Assembly (NCBI GenBank): GCA_017550775.1
Contig: JAFZOA010000385.1
Coordinates: 1-5,312, forward strand
Direction of reading: 5' to 3'
DNA from: Ruminiclostridium sp.
GTDB taxonomy: Bacteria; Bacillota_A; Clostridia; Oscillospirales; Ruminococcaceae
Length of the DNA: 5,312 nt
Shown here: one piece after another, positions 1 through 5,312 of the stretch
How positions within the stretch are numbered: the stretch's first letter is position 1
Layout: the number at the start of each line of letters is the position of its first letter
The notes under the pieces: model-generated
Database searches by the model: none
Told to the model about the DNA's origin: nothing
What the model saw: the letters and a program-made list of their open reading frames with translations, nothing else
Program-made: the position numbers and the translations under genes

Positions 1-2
1 AG

Positions 3-143
3 AAAGGAGCATTTGACAAGTCCGTTTCTGAAAGAGAAAATGATTATGGTGCTATATATAGCACCGATACCGATAATAATTTAACCGAAAAGGAGAATGA
101 AGATGAGATTAGTAATAGCAGAAAAACCGTCGGTAGCGCGTGA
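3..143 (+). CDS. 3' end of an unidentified hydrophilic protein, partial
   Basis: A reading frame open from the left window edge ends at TGA 141-143. It gives about 46 residues, strongly hydrophilic and acidic (rich in D, E, N, S and T, for example YSTDTDNNLTEKENEDE), like a disordered C-terminal tail. No domain is visible, so no function can be assigned. If real, it overlaps the topB start at 103 by 41 nt, so its last dozen or so residues are read out of frame from the conserved topB 5' end. The overlap suggests translational coupling of the two genes. The competing frame (1-84, stop TAA 82-84) encodes a hydrophobic, Ile/Met-rich stretch and looks less like a protein tail. ICE genes upstream of topB often encode large accessory proteins, but that is context only. 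The choice of frame is moderately supported; identity is unknown. Confidence 0.5.
   Translation, partial: KGAFDKSVSERENDYGAIYSTDTDNNLTEKENEDEISNSRKTVGSA
48..65. promoter_or_regulatory. Perfect 18-bp palindrome upstream of topB
   Basis: GGTGCTATATATAGCACC is identical to its own reverse complement. As RNA it would form a 7-bp stem with a UAUA loop; as DNA it has the symmetry of a dimeric-repressor operator. It lies inside the upstream reading frame, about 22 nt before the topB Shine-Dalgarno sequence. No T-run follows, so it is not an intrinsic terminator. The function is unknown. The symmetry is seen directly; a regulatory role is inference. Confidence 0.45.
87..95 (+). promoter_or_regulatory. 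Ribosome binding site of topB, deciding the start
   Basis: GAAAAGGAG ends only 1 nt before the ATG at 97 but 7 nt before the ATG at 103. Normal spacing therefore favours the second ATG. The protein then begins MRLVIAEKPS, which puts the Toprim glutamate at residue 7, as in E. coli topoisomerase III (MRLFIAEKPS, Glu7). Confidence 0.85.
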
Positions 144-2202
144 TATAGCTGCTGTTATCGGTGCAACAGAAGTGATTGACGGGGCAATACGCGGTAACGG
201 ATACATAGTAACGTCCGCAAGAGGTCATTTAGTCCGTTTCAAAGAGCCGCAGGAGTATGACAGTAAATACTCTACCTGGAAATTGGAAGATCTGCCGATA
301 ATGCCGCCTTTTGAGTTTGTGCCTATTGAGGACGCAGCTGATGTGCTTGACAGGCTCACCAAACTTATGAACAGCAGTGAAGTTGACGAGATCATCTGCG
401 CTACAGACGCGGGACGTGAGGGTGAGTGCATTTTCAGATACATTTACGATTACATAGGCTGTAAAAAGCCTTATAAGCGTTTATGGATTTCATCACTTAC
501 AGCGGAGAGCATTAAAAAGGGATTTGAGCATTTGCTCTCTGGCAACGAAAAAGACAAGATGTATAAGGCAGGACTTACCCGCGCCAAGATAGATTGGCTT
601 TGGGGTATGAACTTAACGCGGCTTTATACAAAGCACCTTGACGCTATATGCACTATCGGACGGGTTCAGACCGCTGTTGTCAATATGATAGTACAGCGCG
701 ACAAGGAGATAACCGACTTTGTGAAAAAGCCGTTCTACAAGCTCAAACTTGATAACGGCGCTGAGTGGTTCGATAAGACAAGGGACTATTTTACTGAACG
801 CTCGGAAGCAGAAACAATCAAGGCTAAGTGCAGTAATGCGGATTGTAAGGTCATATCTGTAAAATCGGAGAGAAAAAAGGAAAACCGTCCGCTGTTATAT
901 TCGCTTACATCGTTACAGATAGACGCAAATGAAAAGGTCGGTTTTTCCGCAGCTACAACGCTTGCCGTAATGCAGACGCTTTATGAAAAGAAGCTGCTTA
1001 CCTATCCCCGCACCGACAGCAACTATCTCACGGACGATATGTCTGCGATACTTTATGATCGTGTAAATGCCGTTATGTCCGTTGACATCAGAGCTGCGGA
1101 ATTGATAAAAAACGGTCTGAACATAGACAGCAGGATAATCAATAACAACAAAGTTTCCGATCATCACGCTATTATCCCTACGGAAAATATAGCAACGGCA
1201 GCAGATATGGAGTTATCAGCAGATGAAAAGACAATTCTGAATATAGTAATAACACGTTTCCTCGCCTCGCTGTCGGGACAGTATGACTATGAAGAAACTG
1301 AATTTATCTTTGAAGTATCCGGCGAGACATTCAGATGTAAGTCTAAAGTTCCTAAAAATCTCGGCTGGCGTAGATTTTATGATGAAAAAAGTGATAGTGA
1401 AAATGTTATGACCTATTCAGAAGGTGATACATTCAAGATAAATTCACCTGAGATAACGGAGGGCGAAACACAGCCGCCTAAAAGGTATTCGGAAAGTATG
1501 TTGCTAAAGACAATGGAGAACATCGACAGGCGCATTGAGGACAAAGAGCTTGCTGAATATGTGTCTGAACGCGGCATAGGTACTCCCGCTACCCGCGCGT
1601 CTATTATCGAGCATATCATAAAGAAAGGATATGTCGAACGCAAGGGAAAACAGCTTACCGCGACTGAAAAAGGAAAAATGATAATGGACATTCTTCCCGA
1701 TGAAGTAAAGTCTGTCGAGATGACCGCAACAATGGAGTTGCAATTAAAGGCAATAGAAAACGGTACTGTCAAAGCCGAAGAAGTTGTTGATAGCATTTGT
1801 AAGAAGATCAATGACATTATCGAGCTTGAGCGTGGCAAGGAACACATATCACTTGCGCCCAACCGTGAAGTATTCGGCTGTTGTCCGAAGTGCGGCGGCA
1901 ACGTATATAAGTACGCAAACGATAAAACCGCTGTGTATTACTGTGAAAATTCTCCGGCAAAGTGCTTTTTCAGACTGTATTCTGACGATTACTTCTTCAC
2001 GTCCAAAGGCAAAACGCTGACAGACAGCATTATGAAAGCACTTCTGTTAAGAGGAAAGACAAAGTTAAGCGGTCTGAAATCTCCGCGTACAGGCGGTACT
2101 TATGACGCGGTAATATCATTCAAAGATCGTAAGGATAAGAACAACAAGACCAAAGTCGGTTTTGATATGACTTTTGTGAATGATAAGAAGTCGGTGAAAT
2201 AA
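103..2202 (+). CDS. topB: DNA topoisomerase III (type IA)
   Basis: A type IA topoisomerase that nicks one DNA strand, passes another through and reseals, thereby decatenating and unlinking DNA in the cytoplasm. It has 699 residues from the ATG at 103, chosen from SD spacing and the family N-terminus; an in-frame ATG at 97 would add two residues. Toprim domain about 1-135: Glu7 in IAEKPS, and the acidic motif TDAGREGE with Asp102 and Glu106 but Gly104 where E. coli has the second Asp. The core has GRVQT at 186-190, the catalytic Tyr301 in LLTYPRTDS, SDHHAIIPT at 352-360 and GIGTPATR at 491-498. The C-terminus carries a zinc ribbon (Cys594, Cys597, Cys614, Cys621) and a topoisomerase C-terminal repeat of the Toprim_Crpt kind at about 637-692. 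Slightly longer than E. coli TopB (653 residues). It looks complete, with no frameshift. TopB homologues like this are common in ICEs, where they probably help process transferred DNA. The assignment is firm. Confidence 0.97.
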   Translation: MRLVIAEKPSVARDIAAVIGATEVIDGAIRGNGYIVTSARGHLVRFKEPQEYDSKYSTWKLEDLPIMPPFEFVPIEDAADVLDRLTKLMNSSEVDEIICATDAGREGECIFRYIYDYIGCKKPYKRLWISSLTAESIKKGFEHLLSGNEKDKMYKAGLTRAKIDWLWGMNLTRLYTKHLDAICTIGRVQTAVVNMIVQRDKEITDFVKKPFYKLKLDNGAEWFDKTRDYFTERSEAETIKAKCSNADCKVISVKSERKKENRPLLYSLTSLQIDANEKVGFSAATTLAVMQTLYEKKLLTYPRTDSNYLTDDMSAILYDRVNAVMSVDIRAAELIKNGLNIDSRIINNNKVSDHHAIIPTENIATAADMELSADEKTILNIVITRFLASLSGQYDYEETEFIFEVSGETFRCKSKVPKNLGWRRFYDEKSDSENVMTYSEGDTFKINSPEITEGETQPPKRYSESMLLKTMENIDRRIEDKELAEYVSERGIGTPATRASIIEHIIKKGYVERKGKQLTATEKGKMIMDILPDEVKSVEMTATMELQLKAIENGTVKAEEVVDSICKKINDIIELERGKEHISLAPNREVFGCCPKCGGNVYKYANDKTAVYYCENSPAKCFFRLYSDDYFFTSKGKTLTDSIMKALLLRGKTKLSGLKSPRTGGTYDAVISFKDRKDKNNKTKVGFDMTFVNDKKSVK

Positions 2203-2210
2203 AAGGAGGG
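2203..2210 (+). promoter_or_regulatory. Strong ribosome binding site before a TTG start
   Basis: AAGGAGGG directly abuts the topB TAA (2200-2202). Its AGGAGG core (2204-2209) lies 8 nt before TTG 2218-2220. This near-perfect complement to the 16S 3' end supports the rare TTG start. The first in-frame ATG (2332, codon 39) has no such site in front of it and would remove part of the N-terminal domain. Confidence 0.85.
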
Positions 2211-2217
2211 TTTTGAC

Positions 2218-4923
2218 TTGTATTTCTTTCGTATAGAAATTTACAGCTTTGACGACGCGGCAAAAACATTCTATATCGTCCCCGAACAGAATGCCGATGA
2301 GAAAGGTGTTCCGTTTGATACGAAGTTCGTTATGCAGACGACAGAATATAAGCAGTTGCTAAAAGATACGCAGACAAGCATAGTGGACGGTAACTACATC
2401 GAGTATAAGACTGATATGTTTACCGAAACTATCACGCAGGAGCAGTTTGAACAGCTTAAAAATGACAATAAGCTGCAGGAGATAGAAACGAACAATTTTA
2501 CGATACAGACAGGTTTCAAGTCCAAAAAGGGCGGCAGGCTTGATATAAAGATGATACTTATAATCGGTGCTGCTGCGGTCCTGGGTATCGGCGGTCTTGC
2601 TCTCACCTTTTCAAAGGACATCGCCCCAAAAGAGCAGGAAGTTACAGAAACATCGGAAACTACTGTCATTCCCGTTCTTGTAAGTGAAACGACAGCAGAG
2701 ACAGAAGTATCCGAAGTCACAACGGAAGATACCACCGCCGACACGACAGAGCCGCCTACCGAAAGCACCGAGGAATATGTTGACGAGCCTGTGGAAACGG
2801 TTGAAGAAGCCGAAGAAGATACCGACGAAAGCGGCTACACACGCGGCGGTTACAGTGGACGTTCTACGAGCAGTTCAAGCAATTCAACCGGAGAATATAC
2901 GATCACTTTCAGCTTAAACGGCGGTGAGGGCATAATAGAGCCTATCACTTCAAAAGCAGGACAGTATGTAACGCTCCCCCTTGCTGAAACAGTGTCAAAG
3001 ACCGTATCGAAAAAAGGACACAAGCTGATAGGGTTTTCCGATAACACAGAAATCGCGTATCCGCTGTACGACTATAAAATGCCGTCCGAAAATGTGACCT
3101 TGTTTGCCGTATGGGAGCCTGATACATTCATCGTCACATACAATTCCAACGGCGGTACGGGACAGTTATCCCGCGCAGAGGTCAGATATGGCTCGGAAAT
3201 TCCTCTCCCGACAGACGTTTCGGTATATAAAAAGGACTTGTATCTGTCGGGCTGGGCGGAAACCGATAATGCCAAATCAGCGTTAAAGGCTCTTAAAATG
3301 CCGGCAGAGGACATCACTCTATATGCAGTATGGGACGAAAAGCCGCCTGTCGGCAGGATAACACTGCACTATGACGATAGTGTGCAGATCGTAGAAAAGG
3401 AGATCGGCTCAACTGTGGATATGCTTGACAGTTTCGGCATATTCAAGGACGGATACTCTGTCGAGGGGTGGTATTTTGAAAACTCGCCCGTCCGCATTGA
3501 AAATCTTTATGTTGACGGAGACTGTGATCTTTACGCAAAATGGCAGGAAGCGGAATACATAACAGTCAAGATAGACAGGAGCTATCTGAACGCAAAGCCT
3601 GAACAGTACAAGATACCGCTCGATATGACGGGAAAAGGTACATTAAGACTACCCGCGGTGGATAACAAAGCGGATATATTCAGCCACGTTGAGGGCTGCA
3701 CTTACGGTTACTCCGATAAACCGCAGACAGAGGAATACGGCACGATAAAGTATTTCGGCGATACAGAATGTGAATTTACTCACGATACTACGCTGTACCG
3801 CGTTCTCAATGTTTACGGCGGTGGAAAAGGGACAAAAGAAAATCCGTATGTCATCAGCTATTACGATCAGCTCTTACGGCTTGCGGAACAGGGAGCAAAG
3901 GGATATTTTATTCAGACGGAAGATATATCATTCCCGTCCTCTGCCGAACGAAAACCGATAGATACAGTAAAGCTCGGACGCGGTTATGATAATAAAAACT
4001 ATGATCTGTTCGTATATGACGGTCAAGGTCATACTGTTAAAGGTCTTTCCGGTGAGGGTGGTCTGTTCGGTGAGATTGCCGGATCAACAATTAAAAATGT
4101 TGTCATAGAGGGTGCAAGCATTAAAACAGGCAAATATCAGAATGTAGGAATTGTATGTAATTCCGTCTATTCCTACTTTTTTAAATCCTCGGACGATACA
4201 GCATTTTATGGCGTGGGTAATTCAAAAATAACTGGCTGTACGGTAAAAAACTGTAAGATCAACGGCGAAAGTGCCGATAACGTAGGCGGTATCGTTGGTT
4301 ATGGTGGTATAATATCGGATTGCTATGCTGAACAGGTTGAAATAATCGACGGAAAGACTGTCGGCGGTATAGTCGGTAACGCTTGTACTGTCAATGGCTG
4401 TATCACCAAAGGTATTACCGTTTCGGATAAGACCACATCTGCAGGCGGTATCGCGGGTACAGCTTACGGAACGCAGATATATGACAGTGGTGAAAAACCG
4501 TTTTGGGCGGGCGGCACTATAATAGGCTGCGGTGTAAGAACATTCGCGTCAAAGGCTGTAAACAGCGGCGGTATAGTTGGTACAGCTACTTCGGACGGGA
4601 AATCAGCGTATATTAAAAGCTGTTATGTAGCGAATATCTACCTTAATGGAAAAAATAACGGAGGCATAGCAGGAGCAGACGGAAATAGAAAAGGTCACCG
4701 TATCGCTTACTGTATCTGCGATAATACCAACGGTTATGCAGTGATAGGTGCAAGAAAAAGCACCGCCAGTAAGACAATGGTGCTTGCTGTACCCGCTGAT
4801 AACAGTATCACGGTTGACGGGGTGCTTTCTATACTCAACGCCGCGGGAAGCGGTTATGACAAATGGAAACGCTCTGACAATATAAACAGCGGTTATCCAT
4901 ACCCGACGAACATTTTATTTTGA
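2218..4923 (+). CDS. Type II membrane surface protein with InlB-type repeats and GLUG beta-helix
   Basis: A 901-residue protein with a TTG start, probably anchored in the membrane with its C-terminus outside. Architecture: cytosolic N-terminal domain 1-111 (no family recognised), ending in a basic stretch (K101, K103, K104, R107, K111); one hydrophobic helix 112-131; a Thr/Glu/Ser-rich acidic stalk 135-225; three InlB B-repeat/Flg_new (Listeria-Bacteroides) units at 226-299, 303-372 and 380-442, each ending in a V/A-W or K-W signature; a degenerate fourth unit at about 446-533; then a module starting GTKENPYVIS (538-547) that leads into a right-handed beta-helix with GGLFG at 614-618 and GGI(V/A)G at 690, 716, 743, 784 and 815. 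The end, NSGYPYPTNILF, resembles the closing segment of GLUG proteins. There is no cleavable signal peptide, LPXTG motif or C-terminal anchor. The repeats are typical of extracellular adhesion proteins. A role in cell-cell contact during conjugation is inferred from the topB/ssb context; no enzymatic site is visible. Confidence 0.85.
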   Translation: MYFFRIEIYSFDDAAKTFYIVPEQNADEKGVPFDTKFVMQTTEYKQLLKDTQTSIVDGNYIEYKTDMFTETITQEQFEQLKNDNKLQEIETNNFTIQTGFKSKKGGRLDIKMILIIGAAAVLGIGGLALTFSKDIAPKEQEVTETSETTVIPVLVSETTAETEVSEVTTEDTTADTTEPPTESTEEYVDEPVETVEEAEEDTDESGYTRGGYSGRSTSSSSNSTGEYTITFSLNGGEGIIEPITSKAGQYVTLPLAETVSKTVSKKGHKLIGFSDNTEIAYPLYDYKMPSENVTLFAVWEPDTFIVTYNSNGGTGQLSRAEVRYGSEIPLPTDVSVYKKDLYLSGWAETDNAKSALKALKMPAEDITLYAVWDEKPPVGRITLHYDDSVQIVEKEIGSTVDMLDSFGIFKDGYSVEGWYFENSPVRIENLYVDGDCDLYAKWQEAEYITVKIDRSYLNAKPEQYKIPLDMTGKGTLRLPAVDNKADIFSHVEGCTYGYSDKPQTEEYGTIKYFGDTECEFTHDTTLYRVLNVYGGGKGTKENPYVISYYDQLLRLAEQGAKGYFIQTEDISFPSSAERKPIDTVKLGRGYDNKNYDLFVYDGQGHTVKGLSGEGGLFGEIAGSTIKNVVIEGASIKTGKYQNVGIVCNSVYSYFFKSSDDTAFYGVGNSKITGCTVKNCKINGESADNVGGIVGYGGIISDCYAEQVEIIDGKTVGGIVGNACTVNGCITKGITVSDKTTSAGGIAGTAYGTQIYDSGEKPFWAGGTIIGCGVRTFASKAVNSGGIVGTATSDGKSAYIKSCYVANIYLNGKNNGGIAGADGNRKGHRIAYCICDNTNGYAVIGARKSTASKTMVLAVPADNSITVDGVLSILNAAGSGYDKWKRSDNINSGYPYPTNILF
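2551..2610 (+). other. Transmembrane signal-anchor of the surface protein
   Basis: Codons 112-131 encode an unbroken hydrophobic, Gly/Ala/Leu/Ile-rich run (MILIIGAAAVLGIGGLALTF). Basic residues just before it and a largely acidic stretch after it follow the positive-inside rule, giving N-in/C-out orientation. There is no Ala-X-Ala type cleavage site after a charged N-terminus at the right place, so it is read as an uncleaved anchor. Confidence 0.85.
2620..2892 (+). repeat. Low-complexity Thr/Glu/Ser-rich stalk
   Basis: Residues 135-225 are dominated by Thr, Glu, Ser, Val and Asp. They run from TETSETT-like runs through TTEPPTESTEE to a short Gly/Arg/Ser segment ending SSSSNSTG. This is typical of extended, possibly O-glycosylated spacers that lift extracellular domains through the cell wall of Gram-positive bacteria. 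It is a composition call only; there is no exact repeat unit. Confidence 0.7.
2893..3543 (+). repeat. Three tandem InlB B-repeat/Flg_new units
   Basis: Units at 2893-3114, 3124-3333 and 3355-3543 share one pattern: a beta-strand opening (TITFSLNGG, IVTYNSNGG, ITLHYDD), a mid-repeat aromatic/Gly motif (KLIGFSD, LYLSGWAE, YSVEGWYF) and a closing strand ending in Trp (TLFAVW, TLYAVW, DLYAKW). This matches the Listeria-Bacteroides (Flg_new) repeat family, a ubiquitin-like beta-grasp fold found in internalin B and many gut bacterial surface proteins. The units are diverged in sequence, not recent duplications. Confidence 0.85.
4060..4674 (+). repeat. GLUG-type beta-helix repeats
   Basis: Codons 615-819 contain GLFG followed by five GGI(V/A)G motifs (nt 4285-4299, 4363-4377, 4444-4458, 4567-4581 and 4660-4674). 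Most are followed by an I/V-x(1-2)-C-x-V/A strand such as ISDCYAEQ, VNGCITKG or IKSCYVAN. This is the GLUG motif pattern of secreted beta-helix adhesins. The DNA of the motifs is similar (GGCGGTAT-rich), but the spacing is uneven (26-41 residues). Confidence 0.8.
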
Positions 4924-4928
4924 ACAAT

Positions 4929-4934
4929 AGGAGG
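4929..4934 (+). promoter_or_regulatory. Ribosome binding site of the small coiled-coil gene
   Basis: A full AGGAGG lies 8 nt before ATG 4943 and 5 nt after the stop codon of the surface protein. It supports an independently initiated but co-transcribed small gene. Confidence 0.85.
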
Positions 4935-4942
4935 AACAGAAA

Positions 4943-5209
4943 ATGAACAAGGAAACCAAATTTGAGCAGGAAGAAAAAGCTAACGTAAATTGGCTTATGA
5001 ACAAGCTTCGCGCTGTCGAGGCGGAACGTGACAAACTCGTTGACCGCATAAACAGGCTTGAGGAAACAAATGTATGTCTGCGTATCAAGTTGCAGGCTGT
5101 CAAGATCTATGTGCCTAATGAGGTGTATATAAAGAAGGTTATAATCCCGCTTGACATCGACGATGATGAACCGGACGAATACGATTGTGATGAAACATCA
5201 TTTGAATAA
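4943..5209 (+). CDS. Small leucine-zipper-like protein with acidic tail, unknown function
   Basis: An 88-residue soluble protein of no family I recognise. Residues about 15-55 form a predicted coiled coil: positions 18, 25, 32, 39, 46 and 53 are L, V, L, L, L, V at exact 7-residue spacing, and the partner line 22, 29, 36, 43, 50 is L, R, I, N, L. The Asn in a core position is reminiscent of dimer-specifying zippers. A short middle stretch (56-70, with VPNEVYIKKVIIPL) may form beta strands. Residues 71-88 are highly acidic (DIDDDEPDEYDCDETSFE). There is no transmembrane segment or signal peptide, so it is probably cytosolic. A perfect SD and tight spacing to both neighbours (19 nt each side) support it as a real gene. 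Its place just before ssb suggests a DNA-processing accessory role, for instance contacting SSB or TopB, but this is inference. Confidence 0.85.
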   Translation: MNKETKFEQEEKANVNWLMNKLRAVEAERDKLVDRINRLEETNVCLRIKLQAVKIYVPNEVYIKKVIIPLDIDDDEPDEYDCDETSFE

Positions 5210-5214
5210 ATGAT

Positions 5215-5221
5215 AAGGTGG
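5215..5221 (+). promoter_or_regulatory. Ribosome binding site of ssb
   Basis: AAGGTGG is a one-mismatch form of AAGGAGG, 7 nt before ATG 5229. It is weaker than the sites of the two preceding genes. Confidence 0.7.
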
Positions 5222-5228
5222 TAATAGT

Positions 5229-5312
5229 ATGTATAATAATGTTACATTAATGGGCAGGATTGCAACCGCCCCAACGATAAAGACAACAAAGACAGATGTG
5301 AAGTACGCAACT
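5229..5312 (+). CDS. ssb: Single-stranded DNA-binding protein, 5' end only
   Basis: The 28 codons present begin MYNNVTLMGRIATAPTIK and run in frame to the window edge. The pattern N-N-V-x-L-x-G-R-(I/L) followed by a P-x-(I/L) strand is the canonical first beta-strand of bacterial SSB (compare MNNVTLMGRLTADPE). These proteins are OB-fold homotetramers that coat single-stranded DNA during replication, repair and conjugative transfer. The remaining OB fold and the acidic C-terminal tip lie outside the window, so length and completeness cannot be judged. It sits 19 nt after the small coiled-coil gene, in the same transcription unit as topB. A mobile-element SSB rather than the housekeeping copy (normally between rpsF and rpsR) is inferred from this neighbourhood. 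Confidence 0.85.
   Translation, partial: MYNNVTLMGRIATAPTIKTTKTDVKYAT

Noticed and set aside
13..18. TTGACA, a perfect -35 hexamer
   Set aside because: No acceptable -10 box occurs 16-18 nt downstream; the best AT-rich hexamers are at the wrong spacing or inside the palindrome. Probably chance within a coding frame.
13..84. Short hydrophobic peptide frame (TTG 13 to TAA 84) after an AAAGGAG at 3-9
   Set aside because: The start is too close to the SD-like sequence, the product is only 23 residues of Ile/Met/Pro-rich composition, and the overlapping hydrophilic frame looks more like protein coding. No small-peptide family is recognisable.
97..102. Alternative topB start at ATG 97
   Set aside because: Only 1 nt separates it from the GGAG core. 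The ATG at 103 has normal spacing and aligns the N-terminus with known topoisomerase III proteins.
1413..1901. 162-codon open frame on the minus strand
   Set aside because: It lies fully inside topB, opposite conserved motifs and the zinc ribbon. The Ser-rich translation has no family features and it has no SD; it is a shadow of the topB codons.
2394..2768. 124-codon minus-strand frame rich in Val and Ser
   Set aside because: It is the reverse complement of the Thr/Glu-rich stalk and N-terminal domain codons. The low-complexity Val/Ser translation reflects ACA/GAA-type codons rather than a gene.
4285..4674. Recurring GGCGGTAT-like DNA motif, considered as a CRISPR or DNA-level repeat array
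   Set aside because: The repeats are short, imperfect, unevenly spaced and in frame. They encode the GGI(V/A)G motif of the beta-helix, so protein-level repetition explains them.
4924..4942. Possible intrinsic terminator between the surface protein and the small gene
   Set aside because: There is no stem-loop with a T-run in this gap or in the other two gaps (2203-2217 and 5210-5228); each holds little more than an SD sequence.

Overview
This 5.3 kb window is a compact, single-strand gene cluster from what looks like a Gram-positive gut Clostridia genome, most likely of the Ruminococcus/Oscillospiraceae type. That host call is inference. It rests on strong AGGAGG-type ribosome binding sites, moderate GC, a Thr/Glu-rich extracellular linker, and the pairing of InlB-type (Flg_new) repeats with GLUG-type repeats. 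A topB-type topoisomerase III lying close to an ssb gene is typical of the DNA-processing part of integrative conjugative elements (ICEs), so this is most probably the inside of an ICE rather than core chromosome. No relaxase, integrase or type IV secretion gene is visible, so the ICE assignment is also inference.

Layout, all on the + strand: (1) the 3' tail of an unidentified hydrophilic protein (to 143), which overlaps the start of the next gene and contains a perfect 18-bp palindrome; (2) topB, DNA topoisomerase III (103-2202), with Toprim, catalytic tyrosine, a C-terminal zinc ribbon and a terminal topoisomerase repeat; (3) a 901-residue predicted type II membrane protein (2218-4923) with a small cytosolic N-terminal domain, one transmembrane helix, an acidic Thr-rich stalk, three clear plus one degenerate InlB/Flg_new repeats, and a C-terminal GLUG beta-helix; (4) an 88-residue leucine-zipper-like protein with a very acidic tail (4943-5209); (5) the first 28 codons of a single-stranded DNA-binding protein gene (5229 to window end).

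The gaps between genes are 15-19 nt. Each gene has its own Shine-Dalgarno sequence, and I see no terminator or convincing promoter inside the window. The genes are therefore probably co-transcribed from a promoter upstream. TopB and SSB would handle DNA unlinking and single-strand protection during transfer or replication of the element. The large surface protein is the odd partner: it looks like an adhesin or cell-contact protein embedded in the DNA-processing operon. The small coiled-coil protein has no recognisable family. There is no gene-free stretch over 300 bases, and I saw no tRNA, rRNA, CRISPR array, insertion sequence or attachment site.
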